Below are positions 20,332 to 30,889 of a stretch of DNA of 42,618 bases, piece after piece (the stretch's first letter is position 1; each line of letters starts with the position of its first letter). Location: contig JBBHKE010001864.1 in assembly GCA_037447655.1 (NCBI GenBank), positions 1 through 42,618 of the forward strand, written 5' to 3'. The translations under genes were made by a program, and so were the position numbers. The notes under the pieces are model-generated. The model searched no databases. It was not told where the DNA came from and was given only the letters and a program-made list of their open reading frames with translations. Source of the stretch: Zygnema cylindricum (Eukaryota; Streptophyta; Zygnematophyceae; Zygnematales; Zygnemataceae).

Positions 20332-20707
20332 TCCACATCATACAATACAATACAGAACATGCAATAAAAACACACCGTACACATATATAATGATATGATG
20401 ATAATTATGCTTGGAAACGGGACTTCTGTATTTAATATCAGTATTTGTGGAGGAAATTTAAAATTTCAAGCACAAAGCAAAAACATTGTAAGTGGTCCCA
20501 AAAACCAAACAAACCAGAAAAAATATTCTTTGCATTTGCACTCTCTTAACACCGTGATCAATCGAAAAAAGGATAGATTAAGCAAAAAGAAAAAAAAAGA
20601 GGAAGAAAAAGGAAAAGGAAAAACAAGTAGAAAAAATAAAACGTAATAACTCACCTTTTTCCCGCCCTTCATGAAATCCCGCCAACTGCTCACCTGGGGA
20701 CCCTCAT
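20332..20707. other. AT-rich spacer
   Basis: It contains a Lys-rich low-complexity frame (20395-20646) that I do not regard as a gene. Nothing else was seen. Confidence 0.4.
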
Positions 20708-20796
20708 TTGCACCCCAATAGTGGAAATTCTATCAAAAATTTCGTCAAAAATTGCACCCCAATAGTGGAGATTCTATCAAAAATTTCGTCAAAAAT
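20708..20796 (+). repeat. 44-bp tandem duplication
   Basis: The unit ttgcaccccaatagtggaaa through tttcgtcaaaaa occurs twice with a period of 44 bp and almost no differences, so it is a recent duplication. Confidence 0.85.
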
Positions 20797-21164
20797 CCTT
20801 ACAGAAACATTCTTTGTACTCCCAGAATCCAAACAGAAAATATCTCAGCAGAAAAAATGATGACAAACTGTCATCAAAACTTCTCCGATGCCGTTTTTGC
20901 AATACAAACAAACACAGGATAATTCCAATAACTTATATCGTTCATCGATATGTTTAGCTTAACGGGTTTAATTCATAAAGGAAAAACGTGGATTTACAAA
21001 ACGGGGGAGAAGAGATGGAAATGGAGTCTATACAAACCACCATAACATGATATCGACAAAAAAAAATGTTATTTACTCAAAAACTGGAAGAGGCTTGGAC
21101 GACAAAAGTGGGCTATATATGTTTCGCTTTTCTCGAAAGCATTTCAACCATTAATTTTATCTTT

Positions 21165-21660
21165 ATATAAATTGATAGAATAAAAACATTATATTTAAAA
21201 AAAAAAAAAACAAAAAAAAAAAAATTATCAGTTTTTATTTCTAATAGAGATAAAAAAAAATACTTATATATGAAAAAAAAAGTCAATAATATAAATATTT
21301 TAAAAAGAGAACAAAAAAATAAACATTTCAAAAAATTTAAATAAATAAAAGTTAATAAAAAAAAAAATTACAAAATATATATATATATATATTTTATATT
21401 TTTTTTTAATGAAAATAAAAAAATAAAGTACAAAATATATATATATATTTTTTATATATAGTTCTTTTTATCAAATATATATGTATATATATATATATAT
21501 ATAAAATGTTGTGAATGATGTCCAACCTTATAAAATAATGATATTGTTAAGTGAATTTATTAAATATTTTTAGTTTCAATTTTTTTTTTTATCTTTTGAA
21601 ATTTATAAAATAAAAACATTATATAAAATTTATTAAATTATTGTTATAAAGAATGGAAGG
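21165..21660. repeat. A/T-only low-complexity block with (AT)n
   Basis: Long poly-A and poly-T runs and (TA)n tracts near 21377-21392, 21437-21447 and 21475-21503. No coding capacity. Confidence 0.85.
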
Positions 21661-22135
21661 GTCAAAATTACAAAAACAAAGAAACACATCAAATCTGAAT
21701 TCTTTACAAAAACCTAGATATCCCATACGTTAGAAAAAAAAGACCAAACAAAAAAAGTCGGTTAACTATAGCGAAGGTAATGAATAAAAAAAAGAATGTT
21801 AATGAGTCAATGTTTCAAACATAAAAAATATTACTAAAATATTAGGAAAAATTGCTTTTGATCGAATAGTTACACGCTTAATTTGGTATTAAATTAAAAA
21901 TGAAATGGCCAAGAAAAACATAAAAAAAAGTGACAAACCATACATAATTTTCAGAATTGATTGTAACTACACCCCAAACATTAATGCAAAAAAAAAAAAA
22001 AGACAATTAAAAAGAAGTGATTGAGTAATTAAGATGCAAGATGACAAAACAAAACAAACGTGTATTTTTTTGTCGTTGTCAAAAGAATTCGAAAACTTTT
22101 GACACGTGCGAATATGTTTTTCAATTTGTGAAATT
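21661..22135. other. AT-rich spacer
   Basis: Nothing identifiable beyond A-rich runs. Confidence 0.4.
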
Positions 22136-22263
22136 GGTGTTATTTTATCTAAAACACACCGCCATTGTGTTTTAAGATAAGTTTGAAGATGGAGTGATCG
22201 GTGTTATTTTATCTAAAACAGATCTCCAATGTGTTTTAAGATAAGTTTGAAGATAAAGTGACT
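22136..22263 (+). repeat. 64-bp tandem pair, each unit a hairpin
   Basis: Two units start at 22136 and 22200. In unit 1, ttatctaaaacaca (22145-22158) pairs with tgtgttttaagataa (22166-22180) across a 7-nt loop with one bulged base. Unit 2 keeps most of the stem. Confidence 0.75.
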
Positions 22264-22306
22264 GTGGTATTGAATGTGATGCCATAAAAGGCTGAAAAGA
22301 TTAATA

Positions 22307-22738
22307 TGTTGAAATATCAAGAAAAGCCAAAACAAGAAAAAACACTAAGATAAATAAGACAAGGAAGAAAGTAGCGACAAACAAGGAAACAAGAGAGAGG
22401 TTTGTCGTTCAAGTGTCTTTGATTTTTGATGACAATTCACAACGACACAAGAGAGTCTAATAGTAAGACGAGGTAAAGGGTAGCTGCAAAAAGGCTCTAA
22501 AAGGTACATCTAGCCTAGAGCGTAACTTAGGAAGGTACATCTAGTTATGGTAAAAGGAATCTAAGACTAAAAAGATTCCTACGCAAGAATCATCAATTCG
22601 AATCAAGGTATGTACATTCCACTAAATAAAGTACAGAATGCTAAACCGAAGTACAAGACTTATAGCGTAGCAAATAGAACTCTAAAAGTAGTGTAGGAAA
22701 CAATAAGTAGTGTAGAATGCTTTAATTGTATTTCAACA
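22307..22738 (-). repeat. 3' LTR of copia element A (432 bp)
   Basis: The plus strand begins TGTTGAAATA and ends TATTTCAACA, a perfect 10-bp terminal inverted repeat with TG...CA. It directly adjoins the element's PPT at 22739. No matching 5' LTR was found at the other end. Confidence 0.85.
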
Positions 22739-22751
22739 CCCCCCCTCGATT
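22739..22751 (-). other. Polypurine tract of copia element A
   Basis: On the minus strand ATCGAGGGGGGG precedes the LTR start TGTTGAAATA. It lies ten bases after the TAA stop of the RNase H frame. Confidence 0.75.
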
Positions 22752-22760
22752 AAATCATGG

Positions 22761-23603
22761 TTAGTCACGAAGACCAGCATAGTAAATGTGATGATGAAAT
22801 AAGGGACGAGGGAGAGGTTTGGTAAGAAAATCAGCAAGTTGAGAGCCGGATGCACAATGAGAGAAGTAAACGGTGCCATCAAGAATTTTATCACGCGTAA
22901 AATGAAATTGTATATCAATATGTTTTGTGCGTGTATGATGGATAGGATTTTTCATAAGAGCCAATGCCCCTTGAGAGTCACAAAAAATGTGGGTGGGAGA
23001 AGACGGAGGAAAAGAGAGATCGGAAAGAAGGCGTCGCAACCAAAAAGCAGATTTCGTGGCGGTAACGCCGGCCATATATTCCGCCTCCGTTGAGGAAAGA
23101 GCAACTGTTTTTTGTTTGCGGGATGACCAAGAGACGAGACCACCACCAAGAGAAAAACATACACCGGAAATGGAACGATGATCGTCGAGTTGATTACCCC
23201 AATCGGCATCGCAGAATCCAATAATAGAAGTGTCCGGAGAAAAATAAGGGGAGGAGTGTGAGGGGGGAGAAGTATGGGAAAAGGTGAGCTGAAGATGTTT
23301 CGTTCCTTGGAGGTATCGAAGGACACGTTTGGCGGCTTGGAGATGAGTTTGAGTGGCACAATGCGAGAATTGAGACAAAAGACAAACAGCAATACATATA
23401 TCCGGCCGTGTTCCAAGCATAGCATACATCAATTTTCCAACAATCGACCGATAGAGTGAGTTTATATCTCCTTGGGCATTCCCATCGGAGGACTCTTTGG
23501 TGAGAGTGGTATTTGGATCAAGAGGGGTAGGCACCGAATTGCAATCGGACATTGCAAAATGCTCAAGAAGATCAAGAATGTAGTGCTCTTGACTCATTTG
23601 CAA
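22761..23603 (-). pseudogene. Copia A: RT thumb and RNase H
   Basis: A 280-codon frame covering the end of the RT domain and the complete copia-type RNase H. Visible motifs are VGKLMYAMLGTRPDI, CDADWG, VSWSSRKQKTVALSSTEAEYM, FCDSQGALAL and HHTRTKHID, ending with a TAA ten bases before the PPT. The catalytic acidic residues of RNase H look present. It is separated from the upstream RT frame by a frameshift and a stop near 23665, after MTDLGDI. Confidence 0.85.
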
Positions 23604-23649
23604 AATGCGTGCAGACCTTTGACGTAAAATAGTGATGCCTAAACAATAG

Positions 23650-24853
23650 TCAAATATCGCCTAAATCAGTCATAGGCCAATAGGATGAGAGAATGTCTTT
23701 TACTTGATTAATAGAGGACTTACTAGGACCTGCGAGAATTAAATCATCTACGTAAATAATAATGATGATTAACTGGTCTCCTGTACCTCTAATATAAATC
23801 CTAGGATCAGCACTGATTTCTTTAAAACCTTCTTTAATTAATGCTGCGACAAGGGTTTGATGCCAAACTCTAGGTGCTTGTTTAAGACCATAAATAGATT
23901 TTCGTAAATGACAAACAAGAGTTTGTGTACCAGGAACAGCGTAACCAGGTGGTTGTTCCATAAAAATATCTTCTGCAAGACTACCATGAAGAAAAGCAGT
24001 TTTGACGTCGAGAAGCAGTTTTGACATCGAGTTGCTGTAATTCCCAATCATGAAGAGCTACAAGGGACAAAATAGTACGGATGGAGTCAAACTTTGCGAC
24101 AGGAGAAAAAGTTTCGTTGTAGTCAACACCCTCTGTCTGTAAGTACCATTTGGCGACGAGTCGTGCCTTGTAACGATCAATAGTACCATCCGCTAGTCGT
24201 TTAATTTTGAAGACACATTTTGAGCCAATTGCACGACGATTTGGTGGAAGAGTACAAAGCGTCCAGGTATTGTTTGTCATTAATGCGTCGTATTCTTGTG
24301 TAGCCGCAAGGCGCCACATGTAAGCATCAGATCCTTTCAACGCGGCATTTAATGTAGGAGGATCTTTGACGTCGGCAAGGTTAGCGTGAGCAAGATTTTC
24401 ACAAATCTTCCACGTCGGTTGTGAGAGGCGCGTACTTTGGCGTTTGGCAAGTTGTTTAGTAGGTGGCGTAAGTGGCGTAATGATGACTGAATTGCGAGCA
24501 ACACGTGCGGGCGAAGTACCCTCCAAAAGACGTGGAAATAAGTTTGTCGATGGAAGGACCAAAGCATCACCAGCGACAGGTCGTACAGTAGGAAAATTTG
24601 TCGCGTCAAGGACCGTCGCGTCACCAGCGATAGGTCGTACAACAGTAGGAGAATTTGTCGCGTCTAGGCGTGTCGCGTCATTAGCGTCAGATCGTACAGT
24701 ACCAAAAATCGTGGAGCGCCCTTGGGAAAATTTATCGCCGGAATTGGAGGAAGAAACAGAATCTGTGGAAAGAGTAAGATCTGTAGAAATAGGAGAAATG
24801 TGATGGTGTAAAGGGGACGTGTTTTGCGATGGGGTTAAAGGGGGTGTGAGCAA
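23650..24853 (-). pseudogene. Copia A: reverse transcriptase, frameshifted
   Basis: Two overlapping frames encode the RT. The upstream one (24853-23981) has a Ser/Thr-rich linker, then YKARLVAKWY, FSPVAKFDSIRTILSL and QQLDVKT. The downstream one (24051-23650) has DVKTAFLHGSLAEDIFMEQP, KSIYGLKQAPRVWHQ and the catalytic YVDD in IIIYVDDLILAG. The break is a 19-bp tandem duplication (23994-24031, aagcagttttgac repeated) that shifts the frame. RNA-dependent DNA synthesis was the ancestral role. Confidence 0.87.
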
Positions 24854-25720
24854 GGTGGTATTAGAATTAGAGGAGACAGTTTCATAAGGAGGGAATAAAC
24901 TAGGTAGAGGAGTGATGGGGAAATCGGGTACAAGTGTACGTATAAGAGGAGCCTCATGACAAAAATTCCTCGCATAGAACGAGGACCTAATTTACCATTA
25001 GAAAGGGAAGGATTTTGAAGTATGCTTCGCATCCAAAGATGCAAAAATGAGAGACGTCAGGTTTTGTCCCATGCCAAGCTTCAAAAAAAGTTTTCTTAGA
25101 GAGAGAAGAAGTAGGAGAGCGATTACGAATATAAGAGGAAGTGAGTAAGGCTTCTGCCCAAAAATGAAAAGGTAAAGAGGCAAAATGAAGAAGAGAGCTA
25201 CACATGTCAATGAGAGTGCGATTGAGACGTTCAGCATCACCATTTTACTGCGGAGAGTGAGGAGAAGTTTTGTGATGAATAATTACATGTGTGAGTAAAA
25301 ATTCGGAAAACTCATTTGAAAAAAATCCCCCTCCATTATCCGTGCAGATTGTTTTGATGCGAGACGACAAGTGATTTTCTACAAGTGCTTTGAAATGTTG
25401 AAAATGTGTAAAAACCTCAGACTTATGACGCATAAAATAAACATGTGTAAGCGAGAGAAATCGTCAATAAAAGTGAGAAAATAAGATGCGCCACTAAGGC
25501 TTGGAATGGGAATGGGACCGCATACATCACTATGAATGAGATCAAGGGGAGCCAAAGAGCGAGAAGAAAAAGAAGAAAAAGGTAAGCGAGGCATTTTTCC
25601 AATAATACAACCATGACAAAAGTCAATTTTGTTTTCATTAAAATTATTGATGCCATTTACAAGCCCTTTTCCAAGGGAAGCTAGACTAGCACCATTAAGA
25701 TGGCCTTATCGAAGATGCCA
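24835..25720 (-). pseudogene. Copia A: integrase, interrupted
   Basis: Fragments in order on minus are: the HHCC zinc region (FCHGCIIGKMPRLPF, 25.6 kb); the rve core with LDLIHSDVCGPIP, FIDDFSR and ICTDNGGGF; then a stop (TAA at 25245-25247) replacing Gln in the QQNG-type motif; then AERLNRTL and FHFWAEALLTSSYIRNR. A frameshift lies near 25440 and another stop in WHLR-GHLNG near 25705. DDE-type strand transfer was the ancestral role. Confidence 0.8.
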
Positions 25721-25835
25721 TGTCAAAAAAGAGGAGGAAGATGGAGAATGAGCTAAAGAGGCATGAGCAAAATCATTAAAAAAAAATAAAAGATATAAAT
25801 TGCCCATCCTAGTGCCACTCCCAATGAGATTTTTA

Positions 25836-26070
25836 CTAGAATAAAAGAATTGAACATGGGATTCGGTGATGACACCAAAGCACCCATGACGCAGAGCCGA
25901 ACTTGTCGAAAAAATATTTTTTTTTTAGGTCAGGTACGAAAAAAACTTTGTCCAATATGATTGGACGAGAGGCGTGAGAACCAGAATTAATATGCACCTG
26001 TCCAACTAGAGTGGAAGTTAGAATCATATCGTTACCCAAATAAATGCGTAGAGGAATGGCAAGAGGAACC
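25836..26070 (-). pseudogene. Copia A: end of protease / pre-integrase region
   Basis: The minus frame contains IYLGNDMILTS, GQVHINSG and LDKVFFVPDLKK, the usual sequence between the copia aspartic protease and the pre-integrase region. The protease active site itself is missing because the element is cut off at about 26071. Confidence 0.65.
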
Positions 26071-26800
26071 ACTCCCCCTCCCCCTCCCCCTCCCCCTCTC
26101 CCTCTCTCTCTCCCTCTCCCTCACCCTCTCCCTCTCCCTCTCCCTCCCCCCCCTCCCCCTTCCCCTCCCCGTCACACTCTCCCTCTCCCTCGACCTCTCC
26201 CTCGCACTCTTCCTCTCCCTCGCCCTCTTCCTCTCCCTCTCCCTCTCCCTCGCCCTATCCCTCGCCCTCTCCCTCTCCCCTCTCCCACCCACTCCCCCTC
26301 CCCCTCCCCCTCCCCCTCCCCCTCTCCCTCTCTCTCCCTCTCCCTCACTGTCGCCCTCGCCCTCGCCCTCGCCCTCTCCCTCTCCCTCTCCCTCAACCTC
26401 TCCCTCTCCCTCTCTCTCTTTCAATCTCCTTCTCCCTCTCCCTCTCCCTCTCCCTCTCCCTCTTGCTTCCCTTCCCCCTCTCACTCTCCCTCTCCCTCAC
26501 CCTCTCCCTCGCCCTCTCCCTCTCCCTCGCCCTCTCCCTTAACCTATCCCTCTCCCTCGCCCTATCCCTCGCCCTCTCTTTCTCCCTCGCCCTCTCCCTC
26601 TCCCCTCTCCCTCCCAATCCCCCTCCCCCTCCCCCTCCCCCTCCGCCTCTCCCTCTCTCTCTCCCTCGCCCTCTCCCTCCCCCTCACCCTCTCCCTCTCC
26701 CTCTCCCTCACCCTCTCCCTCTACCTCTCCCTCTCCCCCTCCCTTTCCCCCTCCCCCTCCCCATCCCCCTCCCCATCTCCCTCTCCACCTCCGTCTCCCT
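26071..26800 (+). repeat. Long polypyrimidine microsatellite (CCCTCT/CCCTCC)n
   Basis: About 730 bp made almost wholly of ccctct, ccctcg and ccctcc units with local higher-order arrangement; cccccctcccc blocks recur near 26072, 26290 and 26620. The complementary strand is a GGGAGA/GGGAGG purine tract able to form triplex or G-quadruplex structures. The long Ser-Pro frames through it are artefacts of the repeat. Confidence 0.95.
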
Positions 26801-26827
26801 TCAATTTTTTTTTCCCTGAATTTTTTG

Positions 26828-27205
26828 TTTCCTAATTAGCATTAATAACACTAATTTATTTTTTACGCTATTTATTCCTTTGCTCTAATTGCGATTGGCG
26901 GTGTATTGGATAATTAGATTAGATGGATAATTAGATTAAATGGATAATTAGATAGATAATTTGATAGATAATTAGATATCTCATTAGATAGATATATAGA
27001 CTGATAATTAAACAGATGTATAGACAGATAGTTAGACAAATAATTAGACAGGTAATTAGACAGATAATTAGACAGATAATTAAACAAATAACTAGCATTA
27101 TTTTTTTCCTAATTAGCATTAATAACACTAATTTATTTTTTACGCTATTTATTCCTTTACTCTAATAGCGATTGGCGGTGTACTGGATAATTAGATTAGA
27201 TAGGT
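26828..27205 (+). repeat. 277-bp tandem duplication with transposon-end-like motif
   Basis: The segment from tttcctaattagcattaata to ggcggtgtactggataatta occurs at 26828-26934 and again at 27105-27205. Its right end, ctctaattgcgattggcggt followed by gtattgg, resembles the sequence at the palindrome centre (28917-28945). Confidence 0.75.
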
Positions 27206-27570
27206 AATTTGACTGATAGGTAATTTGACTGATAATTGGATTAGATAATAGGACAGATAATTAGACAGATAATTAGATGAGATAGATAATTAGATTAGAT
27301 AGTGGATTAGATTAGATAGTTAATTATACAGATAATTAGATAGATAATTAGATAATTAGATAGGTCGATAATTAGATAATTACATAGATAGATAATTATA
27401 TAGACACATAAATAGACAAGTAGATAGATAGATAGACATACAGATAATTAGACAGATAACTAGACAGGTAATTAGACAGATAATTAGACAGATAATTAGA
27501 CAGGTAATTAGATGAGATAGATAATTAGATTAAAGATAATTAGATTAGATACATAATTAGATAGAAAAAA
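26909..27570 (+). repeat. Microsatellite (gataattagata)n
   Basis: Mixed gataattaga, gacagataatta and gattagat units. It is the reverse-complement counterpart of the block at 30890-31622 on the other side of the palindrome. Confidence 0.9.
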
Positions 27571-27777
27571 TGAGAGTATAACAGATTTTAAATCCTTTAA
27601 ACCACCAAAAAAATAGTAATACTTGAGAGGTGGATTGATGAGGTAAAGGGGGAGAAGAGTTTTAGGAAAACTTACTACATCCATTGCTTCCCGAAAACTG
27701 TTTAGGAAACTTCTTGATACTTTTGGGGATGAGTTTTTGGTATCCGTTCGCTCGCTCCTCGGCGATCATCTAGATGA

Positions 27778-28080
27778 TTATCCGCAAACGATCCCTTTCG
27801 GTTGTAACATGTTGTTATTTCTAGGTGGACTGCGGTGGGTCAACAGGTGCGGTGGGTCAACAGGTGTAGGGTGACTCCCCGAATCTCCGCCCGTGGTGTG
27901 GTGTTCTTCGCTCGAAGATTCTTCCACGAGAGGCTCCACACGTGGTAATTCGGTTGCACCACTCGCCATTTTGGATCCCACACTGTTCATCTCTCCGATC
28001 ACCTCTTCAACAACAGGTGGGGGGATATGAGATATGACGTTTGATCTTATGCTTGAGTTGAGTTTTGTTGTTGTGTTCAA
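27778..28080 (-). pseudogene. Left-arm copy of palindrome gene, acidic leader
   Basis: The minus frame contains GEMNSVGSKMASGATELPRV and VEPLVEESSS, and then leaves frame after SHPTPVDPP compared with the right-arm copy. Further out, the bases that encode the basic helix-turn-helix-like segment on the right are still recognisable (27650-27790), but with a TAG in place of a Trp codon and shifts. This copy lacks the TATA box of the right arm. It keeps the 5 bases near 28013 that the right copy lacks, so its reading frame upstream of GEMNSVG is longer. Confidence 0.55.
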
Positions 28081-29971
28081 TTGTTAGACTGTTTGAGATA
28101 AATTTAACATTTGGTGGTAAATTTGAAATCCCACCTTTTTTAAAAACTCAAAAACGAAACTAGAATTTGTAAAAATTGCCGCCCAGAAATCCTACGAAAG
28201 AGCTGTGAAAAACGATACAGTTTATTGAATGTATGGATTTCTCTTACGAAAGAGACAAAAAGGATTATCGTTGTTTTGCAGGCATGACCTTTATATGGTT
28301 AACGAATTGGCCACGTGTAATTGTGATCGTCCAATAATATGTCGCGTTACGTCGATTCGCTAGGATATCTTCAAATTGCGACCCAATTAGGGTTAAATTT
28401 CACTGTATTACGTGTTCATTTTTGAACTTCCTCACTTGAAAGTGACTTTATTAAAGTTAAGACACCTTATAAAGGTAAAACGACTCTAATAAAACCAACA
28501 AAGTGCGACGTTATTAGAGTTAAAAAATACCTTTTTTGTATGAAAATCAAACAATAAAACGAAAAGTGTTGTTTACATTTGAACTACAAGTGTAATTAAG
28601 CCGTTGATAAATGTTGATTTTCAATTATGTAACTGCACACAATTTGCATGTAACCTTCGACGGTGGTCCCGACGTAATTGACATTCTGCGTGACAATAGT
28701 ACTAACGTCATAATGACGTCAAAATATACAGACTGACAACTTTTGTCATCTATATAATTTAGTGTTTATAATTACAGCGCGGATTATTATCGCCGACATA
28801 ACCCAATATAGAGTACTTAAATAAATTAGAGTAAAATTCATTTTCTGAAAAAGTTCTATCACACAAGTTAGAGTTCATAACTCTAATTATCTTTTTCTCT
28901 TTTTTTACTCTAATTTTTTCATTACTTTAATTAGGATTCGCGGTGTACTGTACATCGGGAATCGTAATTAGAGTAATAAAAAAATTAGAGTAAAAAACAA
29001 AAAAAAATATAGTTATGAACGCTAATTTATGTGATATAACTTTTTCTTACAAGAAGTTTACTCTAATTTATTTAAGTATTAATTATTGGGTTTTTGTCGG
29101 CGATAATTATGAACACTAAATTACATAGACGTACAAAAAGTCTTTATATTTTGACGTCATTATGACGTTAGTATTATTTGTCGCGCTGAATGTCAGTTAC
29201 GTCGGACCACCGTTGAAGATTGCATGTAAATTAAGCTCAGTTACATAATCAACTATCAACTGTTATGAACGAATGAATTACGGTTGTAGTTCGAATATAA
29301 ACAACATTTCCATTGCGTTGCTTTCATTTTCATAGTACTATTGAACTATAATACCGTCGCACTTTGGTGGTTATATTAGAGTCAATTTACTTTAATAATG
29401 TCTCTTAACTCTAATAAAGTTGCTCTCAGACGACGAAGTCGGAAAATGAACACTTATTACAGTTAAGTTTAACTCTAAATGAGTCGCAATTAGAATATAA
29501 CTTCACCAATCTATGTAACGCGACATATTATTGGACGACCACAATTACACATGGCCATTTTATTAACCGTAGAAACGTCATGCCTGTAAAACAACGAAAA
29601 TATGCAAAACGACGAATATACACAAACCGTCAGCCCTCTTGGACTTTTTTGCTGGAGAATTTCGTACATTGAATAACCTGCATCGTTTTTCACAGCTCTT
29701 TCGTGAAAATTTTCGGCAGCAAATTTGACACATTCACGCTTAATTTTTGAGTTTTTAAAAAATGTGATCTTTGAAATTTAAAACAAAATATTAAAGTTTA
29801 AATTTTAAACCCACCCTCTTTTCACAATGGATTGCCGCTTTTTTTTAACCTCCTGCTTTTATAATTTTACATATGTATGCACCTTCGGGCAAGCAATGGC
29901 ATTATCGATTTCTATTTTTTATTTGCATTTACTCTTACATCACTCTCTCGTTCGTGCCTATACTTCCCCCC

Positions 29972-29979
29972 TATAAATA
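29972..29979 (+). promoter_or_regulatory. TATA box of right-arm palindrome gene
   Basis: TATAAATA in the context ccctataaatag lies 110 bp upstream of the ATG at 30089. The left arm has no equivalent, because this part of the right arm is unpaired. Confidence 0.5.
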
Positions 29980-30088
29980 GTTGCTTAGTCTTCGGATATG
30001 TGGAGATTTACAAGAACGTGGGGTATCTACGCTACGAGATATAACGTCATATCTCATATCCCTGCATCTGTTGTTGAAGATCGGAGAG

Positions 30089-30391
30089 ATGAACAGTGTG
30101 GGGTCCGAAATGGCGAGTGGTGCAACCGAATTACCACGTGTGGAGCCACTAGTGGAAGAAGCTTCGAGTGGAGACGACAATATCGTGGGTGGAGATTTGG
30201 GGAGTCACCCTACACTTGTTGACCCGCCGCAGTACGGACGGAAAAGACAACATGTTACAACCAAAAGGGACCGTTTGCGGATAATCACGTGGATGATCGC
30301 TGAGGAGCGGGCAAACGGATACCGAAATCTCATCCTCAAAACTATCAAGAAGTTTCCCGTACAATTTTTGGGAAGCAATGGATGTAGTAAG
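30089..30391 (+). CDS. Putative transposase first exon (helix-turn-helix-like)
   Basis: From ATG 30089 the frame encodes an acidic, disordered leader (MNSVGSEMASG, VEPLVEEASS), then a basic stretch (GRKRQHVTTKRDRLRI) followed by ITWMIAEERANG and NLILKTIKKFPVQF. The spacing I-x3-I-x-E-x3-NG-x5-I-x2-I-x-KF-x-V resembles the N-terminal DNA-binding helix-turn-helix of plant mariner-type transposases. That is inference from pattern, not a search result. Similarity between arms drops beyond about 30480, and a possible donor (gtaagt in gtagtaagtc, ~30388) suggests the exon ends near 30391. No DDE/D catalytic part was found nearby, so the gene is incomplete or its remaining exons are lost. Confidence 0.45.
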
Positions 30392-30480
30392 TCTTCCGAA
30401 AACTCTTCTCCCCTATGCCTCATCAACCCACCTCTCGATTATTACTATTTTTTGAGCGGTTTTCGAGGATTTACAATGTG

Positions 30481-30889
30481 TTATACTCTCATTTTTTTCC
30501 GTTCATACTGTTTCATATTTCCTTTCTACTCTTTGTTGTTGTTAAGAGGTTTTTGCCAATTTTTTTTTACAATTTTGCAATTTTTCAGTTTAATTTCAGT
30601 TTTCAGTTGAATATTATATTTTCAGTTTCTATTCCGTTTTCAGTTTCAGCTGCTGATTCAGTTTTGATTTCCGTAAATCCATTTCGAATCCTTTTTTTTT
30701 CCGTTTACCCTTTTTATAACAAAGTCAAACCTATAATTCAAAACAAAAAAAAACATTTTTTCTGCTTTGTTTCTGTTTCCTATTTTTTATACTTTTAATT
30801 ATAACTATATTTTTAATTATAACTGCACTTTAAATCATAAACGTACTTTAAATTATAACTATACTTTCAATTATGACTGTACTTTAAGT
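30481..30889. other. T-rich spacer between palindrome arm and microsatellite
   Basis: Runs of T and tttcagttt repeats. It has no counterpart in the left arm, so it is an insertion or expansion on the right side only. If the arm gene is real, this would be intron. Confidence 0.5.

Larger units (their letters stand above)
22307..26070 (-). mobile_element. Ty1/copia retrotransposon A, 5'-truncated and mutated
   Basis: On the minus strand the order is end of protease, integrase, reverse transcriptase, RNase H, PPT, LTR. Integrase before RT defines Ty1/copia. Gag, most of protease and the 5' LTR are missing: coding similarity stops at about 26071, where a long pyrimidine tract begins. Frameshifts and stops occur in several domains, so it cannot make a functional polyprotein. 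Confidence 0.9.
27590..30480. repeat. Giant palindrome without spacer, centre ~28951
   Basis: The left arm (27590-28951) and right arm (28952-30480) are reverse complements with moderate divergence. Paired landmarks include acgaaagagctgtgaaaaac (28195) against gtttttcacagctctttcgt (29685), taacgtcataatgacgtcaa (28711) against ttgacgtcattatgacgtta (29151), and gcggtgtactgtacatcggg at the centre. The right arm has ~0.2 kb extra near 29770-30030. Both arms carry the same gene start reading away from the centre. Outside each arm lies a microsatellite, again in opposite orientation. This fits a foldback-type element or two transposon copies joined head to head. Confidence 0.85.

Noticed and set aside
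22839-23425. Frames of 60-157 codons on both strands
   Set aside because: Shadows of the copia A RNase H frame, which has the family's motifs.
26044-26835. 263-codon plus frame rich in Ser-Pro-Leu, and long Arg-Glu/Gly frames on minus
   Set aside because: They are translations of the (CCCTCT)n tract, which stays open in several frames on both strands. There is no start context or domain.
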